Source: Paenibacillus oleatilyticus | GTDB taxonomy: Bacteria; Bacillota; Bacilli; Paenibacillales; NBRC-103111 | DNA length: 54,262 bases | Direction of reading: 5' to 3' | Assembly: GCF_018998565.1 (NCBI RefSeq) | Contig: NZ_JAHNZO010000042.1 | Location: 1 to 54,262, forward strand | Program-made: the position numbers and the translations under genes | The notes under the pieces: generated by a model | Told to the model about the DNA's origin: nothing | The model's input: the letters and a program-made list of their open reading frames with translations, nothing else | The model's database searches: none | Shown: piece by piece, positions 1-8,414 of the stretch | How positions within the stretch are numbered: the stretch's first letter is position 1 | Layout of the letters: every line of letters starts with the position of its first letter

Positions 1-150
1 GGGGACCCCGGGTCCTCGGGAAATTTGATTAGAAGCCGCTTAGAGCGGACATTTCCCGAAGACAAAGGCGGCCGCTACCGCTTCTCCAGCGGATACCCCA
101 CCTCCGTTTGCATCTCTATTTTCGTAAAAGCCCACTTTCTCAACACTTTG
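1..150. repeat. palindrome-rich non-coding edge of the window
   Basis: No convincing gene is seen here. Three nested or adjacent palindromes are directly visible: GGACCC-C-GGGTCC at 3-15, a 9-bp arm pair TCGGGAAAT (16-24) / ATTTCCCGA (51-59), and inside it CCGCT (36-40) / AGCGG (44-48). Such hairpin-dense, GC-rich intergenic blocks can be dispersed palindromic repeats, but no second copy was noticed in this window, so the repeat reading is inference. Confidence 0.4.
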
Positions 151-170
151 ACCGTACCCGAAGGTACGGT
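151..170 (-). terminator. stable hairpin just after the export operon
   Basis: An 8-bp perfect stem, ACCGTACC (151-158) with GGTACGGT (163-170), encloses a 4-nt loop. On the minus strand the loop reads TTCG, the extra-stable tetraloop. It lies 12 bases beyond the stop codon of the adaptor gene. No T-run follows, so it may protect the 3' end of the mRNA rather than act as a classical intrinsic terminator. Confidence 0.4.
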
Positions 171-181
171 TGGGGGGGGAA

Positions 182-1282
182 TTATTGAAGCACGACGGAT
201 TCGCCTTCATTCAGCCCGCTCAGCACTTCCGTCTTTTCCGGCGTCTCCAGGCCGATTTTGACGATGCGTTTCTCCAAGCTGCCGTCAGCGGCTTCGACCA
301 TGACGTAGTAGTCATTTTTATCCCGATTAATCGTCAGCGTCGGCACGACCAGCGCGCCGCTTTTCTTATCCGTTTGGATCGAGGCGGTCAAGCTGAGTCC
401 GGCAATCAGCCGTTCGTTCGGCTCCAGGGAAATCGTAACCTCGAACTGGGCGGCCGTCGTGTTCGAGGACTCGCTGCTGCTGCCGGTGCCGGCCTTGGCG
501 AATTTGGACAAACGCTCGACCTTACCCTTCAGCTTGACGTCCTTCAGCGCGTCGACGCGCACCTCGACATCCATGCCTTCCTTGATGCGGAACAAGTCGT
601 ATTCGCCGACATTGCAAATTAGCTGCAGCTTCGTCAGATCGACGATTTTGCCGATCCGCTCGTTATCTTTCACTGACTTCGGCTCCTTGGTGCCCTCGAA
701 CAGGAAAATGCCGTTTTCCGGCGCCGCAAAGCCGGCGGCTTGCAGCTTCTTCGTTTTCTCCGCAAGCTGCGTACGGGTATGCTCAAGGTTCACTTGCGTA
801 ATCTCGTTTTGCATTTTGCGGCTTTCCGACGCGGCAAAGCGCTTTTTGGCGTCCGTTTCGGTAATGCCCTCGGTGTCCGCATCGGCGATGCCGGTTTTTT
901 CCTGAAATTGATTCAACCGTATGTCCATTTCCTGCTTCTTGGCATTCGCTTGAAGCTGGGCGATTTCGTTGCGGAGCTCCGTGTCGTCAAGCCGGAACAG
1001 CACGTCGCCTTTGGCCACTTGAGAGCCGTCCTTGACGGACCACGCCGCGACGTAGGCGCCGAACGGAGCGTTGATGTACGTCTCCTTCTGGTAGGAAGAC
1101 TTTCCTTTCACTTCGACAATGTTGGTCAAATCCTCACGAGCGGCTTTGAATTTCAATGCGTTCGTTGTTTGCGAAACCGCCGGACGGGACGCATTCTGCG
1201 GCCGGCTTTGCCAATATAACAGCCCCGTAATGCCGATGACAAGCACCGCGCCTACGGCGGCGAACCATGTTCTTTTTTTCAT
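182..1282 (-). CDS. HlyD/MacA-type efflux adaptor subunit
   Basis: 366 aa membrane-fusion-type adaptor. Residues about 6-23 form one N-terminal membrane anchor; the rest would lie outside the membrane. A beta/lipoyl-like start (around 60-95), a charged alpha-helical hairpin (about 95-170) and a C-terminal beta-barrel region with the typical 'GLxxGxxVV' ending match the family. In Gram-positives such adaptors work with MacB/FtsX-like ABC pumps that export peptides or antibiotics, or sense envelope damage. The gene is last in a three-gene leftward operon, 21 bp after the permease. The ATG has an AGGAG Shine-Dalgarno 9 bases upstream. Substrate is unknown. Confidence 0.87.
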   Translation of the reverse strand: MKKRTWFAAVGAVLVIGITGLLYWQSRPQNASRPAVSQTTNALKFKAAREDLTNIVEVKGKSSYQKETYINAPFGAYVAAWSVKDGSQVAKGDVLFRLDDTELRNEIAQLQANAKKQEMDIRLNQFQEKTGIADADTEGITETDAKKRFAASESRKMQNEITQVNLEHTRTQLAEKTKKLQAAGFAAPENGIFLFEGTKEPKSVKDNERIGKIVDLTKLQLICNVGEYDLFRIKEGMDVEVRVDALKDVKLKGKVERLSKFAKAGTGSSSESSNTTAAQFEVTISLEPNERLIAGLSLTASIQTDKKSGALVVPTLTINRDKNDYYVMVEAADGSLEKRIVKIGLETPEKTEVLSGLNEGESVVLQ

Positions 1283-1303
1283 AGCTGCATAACTCCTAAA
1301 CTG

Positions 1304-2695
1304 TTAGTCTCGTTTGATGGCGGTCAGCGCATCCGTGCGCGACGCTTTGATGGCCGGATAAATGCCGGACAGTACGCCGGTCATGATGGCGAAGAACAGA
1401 CCGACCGGCAGGATCCAGGGACTAATAAATAAAATTTCCGCCTGAGATCCCGCTCTTGGAGGTGTAAACTGCATGATGGCGATATTGATCCCCCAAATGA
1501 CCCAATACGACACCAAAATGCCCACCAGGCCCCCGAGCAGCCCGAGCAGCGCCGATTCGACCATAAACATGTTGCGGATTTGGCTTAGATTGGCGCCCAG
1601 CACTTTCATGATGCCGATTTGCCGTCTGCGCTGATAGGTCGACATCGTCATGGCGACGATGATCGAGATCGAGGCGACGAATAAAATAAAGACCCCGGCG
1701 CCGCCGAAGATCAGCCGGACGATGAGCAGCTCGTTCTGCATGCTTTCCTCGCGGTGAAGATTCGTCTGCACGGTGAGCTTCAGCTTCTTGAGCAGCGATT
1801 CCAGCTCTTTGACATGGGCGCTGCTGTCCACCTTAATTTTGACCTCGTTATACTCGGCCGTCTGCGAGGAGTTCTTATCTTCCTTGACCTTGCCGCCATT
1901 CATTTGAATGATCGCTTCCTGAAGCCGCTTGCCGAGTGCCGGCGATACGAACGCCGTCTTCTGATGAATCAGCATATCGTCGGGAACGCCCTCCGGCTTC
2001 TTGAGGATGCCGACGACCCGGACGGGAATTTGGATGTCCACCGTTTCCCCGACATCGTTCGAGCGGAAAATTTGCGGCTTCAGCACGATTTGCTTCTGAT
2101 ATACGGGATACGCGATATATCGCTGTTCCCGCCAAGCATTCCGGGCATCGCGTTCGCTCATGCTCTGAAGCTGCTGCTGGCGGGCTTTGGAGATTTGGCT
2201 GTCGAACAGCCCCATCGTCGCCCCGTAGCTTAAAATAATCGTATTTTCCTGCTCCGAAGGCCCGCCTTGCTGCAGTTCATAGCCGAAAGCGGGCAGCGTG
2301 TCCAGCTCGGTGGCGAAGATTTGGTCGATATAGCCTTTTTTGCTGTCCACTTCAAATTCGAACTGGTTTAATGTCCGGTATGTAGCCAGTGCCTTAATAT
2401 ATGGGAATGTGCGCATCATGCCGATCTTGGCTTTCGTAAGCTCGTAAGGCTTCGCGCTGTTCGGATCGTTCGGATCGGCTCCTTCGGCGCGGCCGCCGCT
2501 GGTTACCGTAATCTCGTCCGATTTCAGGTATAGGCTCATCTGCGTCCGGCTGTATTGGTTGATCGACTCTCCGAAGGAGAGGGCGACCACGATGGAAGCC
2601 GAGCCGATGGCAATGCCCATCGTACACAACAGGGTGACGACGACGCGCCGTTTGAGCTGATCCCAGCCGAGCTTAAAATAATCGAGCAGCTTCAT
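1304..2695 (-). CDS. ABC transporter permease, FtsX/MacB type
   Basis: 463 aa. One N-terminal membrane helix (about 17-40) is followed by a long extracellular domain (about 45-325), then three C-terminal helices (about 325-350, 377-400, 425-447). This is the four-helix MacB/FtsX topology. The short conserved motif around 'RRRQIGIMKVLGA' after the second helix is the coupling-helix region typical of the family. Its ATG overlaps the ATPase stop codon (ATGA, 2692-2695), indicating translational coupling. Together with the ATPase and HlyD-type adaptor it should form a mechanotransmitting export pump; the cargo cannot be read from sequence. Confidence 0.88.
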   Translation of the reverse strand: MKLLDYFKLGWDQLKRRVVVTLLCTMGIAIGSASIVVALSFGESINQYSRTQMSLYLKSDEITVTSGGRAEGADPNDPNSAKPYELTKAKIGMMRTFPYIKALATYRTLNQFEFEVDSKKGYIDQIFATELDTLPAFGYELQQGGPSEQENTIILSYGATMGLFDSQISKARQQQLQSMSERDARNAWREQRYIAYPVYQKQIVLKPQIFRSNDVGETVDIQIPVRVVGILKKPEGVPDDMLIHQKTAFVSPALGKRLQEAIIQMNGGKVKEDKNSSQTAEYNEVKIKVDSSAHVKELESLLKKLKLTVQTNLHREESMQNELLIVRLIFGGAGVFILFVASISIIVAMTMSTYQRRRQIGIMKVLGANLSQIRNMFMVESALLGLLGGLVGILVSYWVIWGINIAIMQFTPPRAGSQAEILFISPWILPVGLFFAIMTGVLSGIYPAIKASRTDALTAIKRD

Positions 2696-3384
2696 TCGGC
2701 GTCACCTGCCCATGCGCCATCTTCGACCAAATACCCGTCGCGCAGTTGAATGACCCTCCGGGTTCGCTTCGCGACCTCCAGCTCGTGGGTAACGATAACG
2801 AAGGTGATGCCGAGCGTCCGGTTCAATTCGATCAGCAGATCGATAATTTCTTTCTCCGTCTTCGTATCGAGGTTCCCGGTCGGCTCGTCCGCGAACACAA
2901 TAGCCGGTTGCGTAATGAGCGAACGGGCGATACTGACCCGCTGCTGCTGACCGCCGGACAGCTGCGAGGGGAACATCTCAGTCTTTTCCCCGAGGCCGAC
3001 CTTGGTGAGCAGCGACACGGCTTGCTCCCGGCGATGCTTGCCGCGCAGGCCTTGAAAAACAAGCGGCAGCTCGACGTTCTCGCGGACGGTCAAGTGCGGA
3101 ATCAATTCGTACGATTGAAAAATAAAGCCGATATGTGTCCGGCGGAATTCCGCAAGCTGGTTCTCGCTCATTTTCTCGATCGCCCGGCCGCTGATCAGGA
3201 TGCTACCGGACGTCGGCTTCATCAAGCCGGCCATCAGGTTCAGCAGCGTTGACTTTCCCGAGCCGGAGCTGCCGAGCAGGGCGACCATTTCTCCTTTGTC
3301 CACCCGGAAGTTAATTTCGTGCAGGACAGGCGTGTTCTCGCTGCCGCTGCGAAAGCTGTGTGACAAATGTTCTACCGCAAGCAC
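2692..3384 (-). CDS. ABC transporter ATP-binding protein, MacB/LolD type
   Basis: About 230 aa. Walker A GSSGSGKST (residues about 38-46), Q-loop, signature LSGGQQQRVSIARSL and Walker B 'FADEPTGNLD' are all intact, so it should hydrolyse ATP and drive the adjacent permease. GTG at 3384 is chosen because a strong CGGAGGGG lies 5 bases upstream. An in-frame ATG at 3414 would give 240 aa but has no ribosome site and sits directly on a TATACT that looks like the promoter -10. First gene of the ATPase-permease-adaptor operon. A candidate response-regulator site lies upstream at 3461-3477. Confidence 0.9.
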   Translation of the reverse strand: MLAVEHLSHSFRSGSENTPVLHEINFRVDKGEMVALLGSSGSGKSTLLNLMAGLMKPTSGSILISGRAIEKMSENQLAEFRRTHIGFIFQSYELIPHLTVRENVELPLVFQGLRGKHRREQAVSLLTKVGLGEKTEMFPSQLSGGQQQRVSIARSLITQPAIVFADEPTGNLDTKTEKEIIDLLIELNRTLGITFVIVTHELEVAKRTRRVIQLRDGYLVEDGAWAGDAE

Positions 3385-3460
3385 ATAACCCCTCCGTTGT
3401 TGAATTTTTCTCATTCAGTATAGACGACCGTTCCATTCAGAAGTGGAAAAAGAGGAAAAG

Positions 3461-3477
3461 TTAAGAAAACTTTAAGA
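3461..3477. promoter_or_regulatory. direct repeat, possible OmpR/PhoB-type operator
   Basis: TTAAGA at 3461-3466 is repeated at 3472-3477, an 11-bp (one helical turn) period. It lies roughly 40-60 bp upstream of the probable TATACT -10 (3417-3422) of the ABC export operon. Direct hexamers with an 11-bp period are the usual target format of OmpR-family response regulators. No two-component genes are in the window, so the regulator is unknown. Confidence 0.35.
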
Positions 3478-3486
3478 GTCGCGGGC

Positions 3487-3539
3487 AAAAAAAAGCCGCC
3501 GGAACGTCCGCTTGGTAATAGACGTTTGCCACGGCGGCC
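3487..3539 (-). terminator. intrinsic terminator of the MATE/MFS operon
   Basis: Read on the minus strand, a long imperfect stem (GCCGCCG...CGGCGGC, with inner ACGTC/GACGT pairs) ends in eight T residues (3494-3487). It sits about 10 bases past the MFS stop codon. Confidence 0.85.
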
Positions 3540-3549
3540 AGTCCTGCAG

Positions 3550-4740
3550 CTATTGCAATGAATCTTGCTGTGCCCCTGCCGCAACGTTTTTCGCTTTGGC
3601 GTACAGGGCAAGAAATCCGAGCATGGCGACGAACGAGAGTACGGAGCCGACCGCATACATGGCATGTGGGCTCCAGCTATTGAACACCCAACCGCCGATC
3701 GTGCCGCTGAGCAGCCCGGCCAGCCCGGACCAAGTAATCGCGAACACCGCCTGGCCGCTGGCCCGAAAATGATCGGGGACCACGCTCTGAATATACCGGA
3801 TGGTCGTAAACAAAAACACGCCGAACGTGATCGAATGCATCATCTGAATGGCAATGACCCACATCGGGTTATCCACCAGGCTCATGAGCAGGAAACGTAC
3901 GGCATAAGCCAGACAGCAGAGCGCCAGCAGCGGCAGCTCCTTCAGCTTGTGCCCGTATTTGCTGAGCAGGAAGAACACCGGAATTTCGCTGAGCGCCGAC
4001 ATCATCCACGACCAGCCGACGACGGATTGGTCTCCGCCGAGCCGCTGCAAGAACAGCGCGAGGAAGCCGTCATTCATCCGGTGGGCGATGGACACCGTCA
4101 GTACCGTAAGCAGGAACGCGAGAAACGACCGGGAGCCAACGATCGGGAGAAGCCCGGAAAAGTCCGGCTTTTTCACGTTGGCGTCCCGCGTATCCGTAAG
4201 CAGGAACGACAGCAGTAGGGAGCAGGCAATCGTGCCGAGGCACAGCGCCACGGTCAGACCCGCACCGTAGCTTTTGAGCAGCTGGCCGAACACGAGGGCG
4301 GCGAAGGCGAAGCCGATCGAGCCCCATACGCGGAAGGACGCGTAGCTTTTGCCGTTGCGGCTCACCGTAAGCAGAATCAAGCTGTCGGTCAGCGAGGTCG
4401 TCGGCGACTGGAAAAAGAAGAAGGCGGCCATCAACACCATCAGAAGCCCGAACGTATCGGTGTGGAACGTCCAGGCTGCCATCAGCAGCTGCCCGATAAA
4501 AATGACGTTCAAAATCTTTTTCACGCTGCGGACCTTGTCGCTGGCCAAACCCCAAAATAAGTTTGAGAAGATGCCGATCATCGGGCCGACCGAATACAAA
4601 AGTCCGATTTGCAGCGTGGAAAAGCCTTTCGATTGGAAGTATAAAGGAAAGAATGACGTGATCACGGCCATCGTCATGTAATACGTAAACGTAAAGCTGC
4701 GCAGCACGACCTCGTTGCGCGGAGGTTTGGACATACTCAT
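3550..4740 (-). CDS. MFS transporter (LacY/HcaT-like MFS_1_like family)
   Basis: 396 aa, highly hydrophobic, about 12 predicted membrane helices. The N-terminus ('FYxMxAxxxxFFPLYFQSKGFS.xQIGLL') and the loop 'GLASDKVRSVKK' after helix 2 correspond to the MFS signature region. It is a clear paralogue of the transporter at 13986-15143: both share the pattern ending in 'KG(F/Y)SxxQIGLL' and the 'PHRMNDG/AHRMNDG' segment in helix 7. Its ATG overlaps the stop of the upstream MATE-type gene by 4 bp, so both are likely co-translated. A terminator follows. Substrate not predictable; family members carry sugars, phenylpropionates or drugs. Confidence 0.85.
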   Translation of the reverse strand: MSMSKPPRNEVVLRSFTFTYYMTMAVITSFFPLYFQSKGFSTLQIGLLYSVGPMIGIFSNLFWGLASDKVRSVKKILNVIFIGQLLMAAWTFHTDTFGLLMVLMAAFFFFQSPTTSLTDSLILLTVSRNGKSYASFRVWGSIGFAFAALVFGQLLKSYGAGLTVALCLGTIACSLLLSFLLTDTRDANVKKPDFSGLLPIVGSRSFLAFLLTVLTVSIAHRMNDGFLALFLQRLGGDQSVVGWSWMMSALSEIPVFFLLSKYGHKLKELPLLALCCLAYAVRFLLMSLVDNPMWVIAIQMMHSITFGVFLFTTIRYIQSVVPDHFRASGQAVFAITWSGLAGLLSGTIGGWVFNSWSPHAMYAVGSVLSFVAMLGFLALYAKAKNVAAGAQQDSLQ

Positions 4741-6101
4741 ACGCTTTCACTCGATTCGTTAGGTTTTCGGTTCGCAGCCGGCAGCGGCTTTGGAATGGCA
4801 TGGTCCGCCCGCAGAGCCGAGCGCAGCACGGCCCAGACGACCGCCGCTTCCGCCGCGACGCCGAACGATTGGGCCAGGGCGCCGATCATGCCGTTCCAGC
4901 CCGGAGTCCGGGCGACGCACAGCACAAGAACCAGCAGCGTAACGCACACGTTTGCGGCCTGAGACCAGACCATCACCTTGGTCTGACTGCGCAGCATCAG
5001 CAGCCCGTTGCCGAAATCGAGCCACGGGAACACGAGCGTCATCAGCATAAAGACGCGGAGCGTCGACAGGCTTGCCAGCATCAAGCGCTCGTTAACACCC
5101 ATCACGTGCTGCATGAACCACGGGCCGGCCGGCGTATAAGCGAGCAAGGCGATCAGTAGGCTCGGGATGAGCGAGAACAGCAGGGTGAAGCGGACCACGG
5201 AAGCCGCATCCTTGCGGTAAAAGTTCAGCACAATCTGATGTATGTACGAGAAAAAGCTTTGCACCAGGTTCGTGAGGCTGGCGGCGATCGCAAACGAGGC
5301 GATGGCGAGCTTCAAGTCCGTCGTTTTTCCGAGAAAGGCGTTGATCGCCGGTCCCGAAATGACCGCGATAACCGATGAGAACAGCAGCGGCCGGTAAAAC
5401 CGGAACACCTGCGAAGGCTTCTCGATCGGATGGTCCGGCTGCTTCTCCGGAATTTCGTCTTTTAACAAAGCCCTGCCTTCCCAGAAGCTCACGGCGGCTT
5501 CGATGACCATGCCCGTCAGGAAGATGACTGCGCCGACCGTTCCGCTGGTGACGCCCGTCCGTATAAAATAAAGCGAGAGCGCATACATTCCGGCAAGCCG
5601 GATCGCCATGCCGATCGTCAGCCATTTGGTCCGCATATTGTAAATAATAACGCCGTGAAACATGCAGCGGATTCCCGAAAAAATGCTGACGAACATCAAG
5701 ACGCGGTACACCTCCACCATCGGCTCGACCATCGCGGCGTCGACCCCGAACAAACGCAAAAACACCCACGGTCCGACGGGGGTGTAGCTGATGAATGCGC
5801 CGATGAGGAAGATGGCCCCGAGAACATAAAGGCTGACCGCTGTCAAAGCGCGGAACGAGAGGCGGTCGCGCACCAAAGCGGAGCACGTCTGCCGCAGCAG
5901 CACCGCCGGTCTCTCGGTAATGCCCAGAATGCTCATCGGCAGGGCGTAGCTTGCGATGACAATCTCGGGAGAGGCCGCGCGCGCCAGCGTGCTGTTAATG
6001 ATGACATGGGAGATCGTTACAAGGCTCGCCGACATTCCGAGGGGAACAAAGAAGGCAAGCAGCTGCCGAAACGTAATGCGGGTTTGCCCCAGATCGTTCA
6101 T
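4737..6101 (-). CDS. MATE-like multi-antimicrobial extrusion / polysaccharide flippase-type membrane protein
   Basis: 454 aa, about 12-14 hydrophobic helices, with two related halves. It resembles the MatE-type proteins commonly found in Paenibacillus, but no strong diagnostic motif can be named by eye, so MATE versus Wzx-like MOP superfamily is not settled. ATG at 6101 is chosen because AAGAGGGAAG lies just upstream; an in-frame TTG at 6128 would add nine residues but has no ribosome site. It is followed, with a 4-bp overlap, by an MFS transporter. The pairing suggests two export functions from one transcript. Confidence 0.75.
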   Translation of the reverse strand: MNDLGQTRITFRQLLAFFVPLGMSASLVTISHVIINSTLARAASPEIVIASYALPMSILGITERPAVLLRQTCSALVRDRLSFRALTAVSLYVLGAIFLIGAFISYTPVGPWVFLRLFGVDAAMVEPMVEVYRVLMFVSIFSGIRCMFHGVIIYNMRTKWLTIGMAIRLAGMYALSLYFIRTGVTSGTVGAVIFLTGMVIEAAVSFWEGRALLKDEIPEKQPDHPIEKPSQVFRFYRPLLFSSVIAVISGPAINAFLGKTTDLKLAIASFAIAASLTNLVQSFFSYIHQIVLNFYRKDAASVVRFTLLFSLIPSLLIALLAYTPAGPWFMQHVMGVNERLMLASLSTLRVFMLMTLVFPWLDFGNGLLMLRSQTKVMVWSQAANVCVTLLVLVLCVARTPGWNGMIGALAQSFGVAAEAAVVWAVLRSALRADHAIPKPLPAANRKPNESSESV

Positions 6102-6273
6102 GTTGACTTCCCTCTTTTCACATGCCAAACATTATAACATGGATAGGGGAGTCAAGGGAGAAAAATTTACGTACCTACTGGAAGCGGCTCATCGTTCGTG
6201 ATACATTTATATAGATAAAACGGATCGATCAAACGGTGCGTCCCTTTTGCATAATCGAGAAAAGGTGAGAAAG

Positions 6274-6603
6274 GTGGAAACGGAGATGACATACGCGTTT
6301 GAACTCGACGAACGTCTCGGCATTCCGCTGCCCCGTCTTGAACAGGACTTTGAAGACTACAGCCAGCAGGAACAAGCGGAGATGCTTCTGCGCTGGGAAG
6401 AAATCCGCGGCGGCATTCCCGATCGGATCAAGCAATTGGAACGGGTCATCATCGCGAAGCAGGAGCAGCTCAATGTGGAAGAGCATTTTCCGACGTCCTG
6501 CCGCTTAAACAGCGAAATCGCCGATCTGGCCAGCACGATCAACGAGCTGCACTTATGGTTTCGGGTTCATCAGGACATGCCGGATCGTGCGGTTCATCAC
6601 TGA
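6274..6603 (+). CDS. small cytosolic protein of unknown function
   Basis: About 109 aa, acidic and mostly helical, no signal peptide or membrane segment. It contains a run rich in E/Q/R (about residues 25-75) that could form a two-helix hairpin. GTG at 6274 follows AAAAGGTGAG; an ATG at 6286 is an alternative start with its own AAAGGTGG. I do not recognise a domain. It is the first of three rightward genes leading into the terpene synthase, 94 bp before the next start, which hints at but does not prove a shared role. Confidence 0.65.
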   Translation: METEMTYAFELDERLGIPLPRLEQDFEDYSQQEQAEMLLRWEEIRGGIPDRIKQLERVIIAKQEQLNVEEHFPTSCRLNSEIADLASTINELHLWFRVHQDMPDRAVHH

Positions 6604-6697
6604 TGGCGCGGCCCATTACCGAATATAATGGGGGGAACCCCGATGCATGCAAAGAGCTATGGATTGGCAACACGCTACGCAGAAGGAGGTTGTAAGC

Positions 6698-7303
6698 TTG
6701 AGTTGGACCGATAGTCTAAACAGACTCGCAGCGCAGCTGACGTCGCATAAACCTTCGCTGTATCCCGACGAAGAGCTCGACGACTTGGCCGATATCAAGA
6801 TCGGAAAGCTGTCGCTGGACGCCTTCGAAGGGGAACGGAAAGCCTATGCGCTCACGGTAAAAGCGGGGCTGCATTTGTTTAACGAGAGCCTGGAGAAGTC
6901 GCATGCGCTATCCCAGGAAATTCATAATCCCGCCGGCAGCTACTGGCACGGAATCATGCACCGGATGGAAGGCGATTATCCTAACGCCGCCTATTGGTTT
7001 CGCATGGCGCGCAGCCTGCCGATTTATGCGGAGCTCGCCGAGCGGGCCTACGGTTACGTGCGGACGGCAGACCTGCAGGGCATTAATAATACGGCGTACA
7101 GGGAACGGCTGGAGGAGTGGGCATCCGGGTCCGGTTGGGATCCCTGCGCGTTTAACGAGCTGGTCGAGCGGCACGTCACCCGGATACGGGACGAGCAGGC
7201 TGAGGAGCTCTTGAAGCATATCCAATGGCTTGAGATGCGCCTGCTTCTCGAATACGGCTATGTCCAAAGCGGAGGCGGAGGAACGTTGCTTGAGTCGCCG
7301 TAA
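6698..7303 (+). CDS. conserved-looking cytosolic protein of unknown function
   Basis: 201 aa from TTG at 6698, which has AAGGAGGT seven bases upstream (6683-6690); the longer frame from 6647 lacks any such site. The central block 'WHGIMHRMEGDYPNAAYWFR' (around residue 85-105) resembles a motif seen in uncharacterised proteins of several phyla, from memory only. Predicted soluble and alpha-helical. It overlaps the start of the YtpB-like terpene synthase by 14 bp, so the two are probably translationally coupled. A role in terpenoid metabolism is inference from that coupling alone. Confidence 0.7.
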   Translation: MSWTDSLNRLAAQLTSHKPSLYPDEELDDLADIKIGKLSLDAFEGERKAYALTVKAGLHLFNESLEKSHALSQEIHNPAGSYWHGIMHRMEGDYPNAAYWFRMARSLPIYAELAERAYGYVRTADLQGINNTAYRERLEEWASGSGWDPCAFNELVERHVTRIRDEQAEELLKHIQWLEMRLLLEYGYVQSGGGGTLLESP

Positions 7304-8366
7304 TTCGTCAGCCGATGTGCCCCAACGCCCGATTGGACTTATGCTGCGCGTGTATCGCTATGCGCTGCCGGAGGTGCGGGAGCAGCTTCGCCACTGGCGG
7401 GAGAAAGCCGAAGCGATGCCCGATCCCGAGCTCCGAAAGCAGGCGATCGCCAGCATGACCAGCAAGCAGTTCCACTGCGAAGGCGGCTCGGTCTACGCCG
7501 TCGCGAATCTGCCCATGCGCCATGTGCTTATTCCCCTGATCGTCGCTTTCCAGACGATCAGCGATTATTTGGATAACTTGTGCGACCGGAGCACTTCGCT
7601 CGATCCCGAAGATTTTCGGCGTCTGCATCAATCGATGCTCGATGCGGTCGATCCGGCGGAGCCGCTGCACGATTATTACGAATTCCGGGAAGAGAAGGAC
7701 GACGCTGGTTATTTGAACGAGCTGGTCAAGACATGTCAAGCCAGCCTCCGGCTGTTGCCCTCTTATCCGCTTGCAGCGGATTCGGTGCGCGAGCTTGTCG
7801 GTCTGTACTGCGATCTGCAGGTGTATAAGCACATTCACAGGGAGCTGCGCGAGGATGCGCTGCTGTCTTGGTGGGAGAAGCACCGGGGACGGTTTCCGGC
7901 GGTGGCGTGGAATGAATTTGCCGCCGCTACGGGATCGACGCTTGGCGTTTTCATGTTGTTTTTGGCTGCTTCCGATCCGAAGCTGCAGCCGGAAACGGTC
8001 CGGCAAATTCACGAGGCGTATTTTCCGTACATTTGCGGACTTCACATTTTGCTTGATTATTTGATAGACCAAGAGGAAGATCTGGCCGGCGGCGATCTTA
8101 ATTTCTGCAGCTACTACGATAATATGGATCGGACCGTCGAACGCATCGCCTTCATTGTAGAGGAGGCGAAGAGCAAGTCGGAACAGCTCGAGCATCCGGG
8201 ATTTCACCGGATGATTATCGAAGGACTGCTGGCGCTGTACTTGTCTGATCCTAAAGTCAGCAAGCAGCGGCAAGTGAAGACGATATCCCGGAAGTTGATG
8301 AAGGACAGTCCGCTGATGCGCTTGTTTTTCTTCATTAACAGTATTTGGATCCGCAAAACCTCTTGA
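7290..8366 (+). CDS. ytpB: YtpB-type tetraprenyl-beta-curcumene synthase (DUF2600)
   Basis: About 358 aa, close to the usual YtpB length. The aspartate-rich motif DYLDNLCD (about residues 92-99) and a later 'DYLIDQEEDL' motif match the large-terpene (class IB) cyclase family that converts C35 heptaprenyl diphosphate to tetraprenyl-beta-curcumene, precursor of sesquarterpenes associated with spores and membranes in Bacillus. TTG 7290 is chosen for the GGCGGAGGAAC upstream; ATG 7260 is an alternative without a ribosome site. It overlaps the preceding unknown gene by 14 bp. The next gene, pfkA, begins 48 bp later with its own strong site. No prenyl transferase is nearby. Confidence 0.87.
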   Translation: MSRRNSSADVPQRPIGLMLRVYRYALPEVREQLRHWREKAEAMPDPELRKQAIASMTSKQFHCEGGSVYAVANLPMRHVLIPLIVAFQTISDYLDNLCDRSTSLDPEDFRRLHQSMLDAVDPAEPLHDYYEFREEKDDAGYLNELVKTCQASLRLLPSYPLAADSVRELVGLYCDLQVYKHIHRELREDALLSWWEKHRGRFPAVAWNEFAAATGSTLGVFMLFLAASDPKLQPETVRQIHEAYFPYICGLHILLDYLIDQEEDLAGGDLNFCSYYDNMDRTVERIAFIVEEAKSKSEQLEHPGFHRMIIEGLLALYLSDPKVSKQRQVKTISRKLMKDSPLMRLFFFINSIWIRKTS

Positions 8367-8414
8367 TTCTATATACAATTAAAGAGACAGTCAAGATGAC
8401 GAGGAGGAACCACC

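Noticed and set aside
7308..8378. 356-codon frame antisense to the terpene synthase
   Set aside because: Shadow of the ytpB-like gene; no start signal and composition typical of reverse frames.
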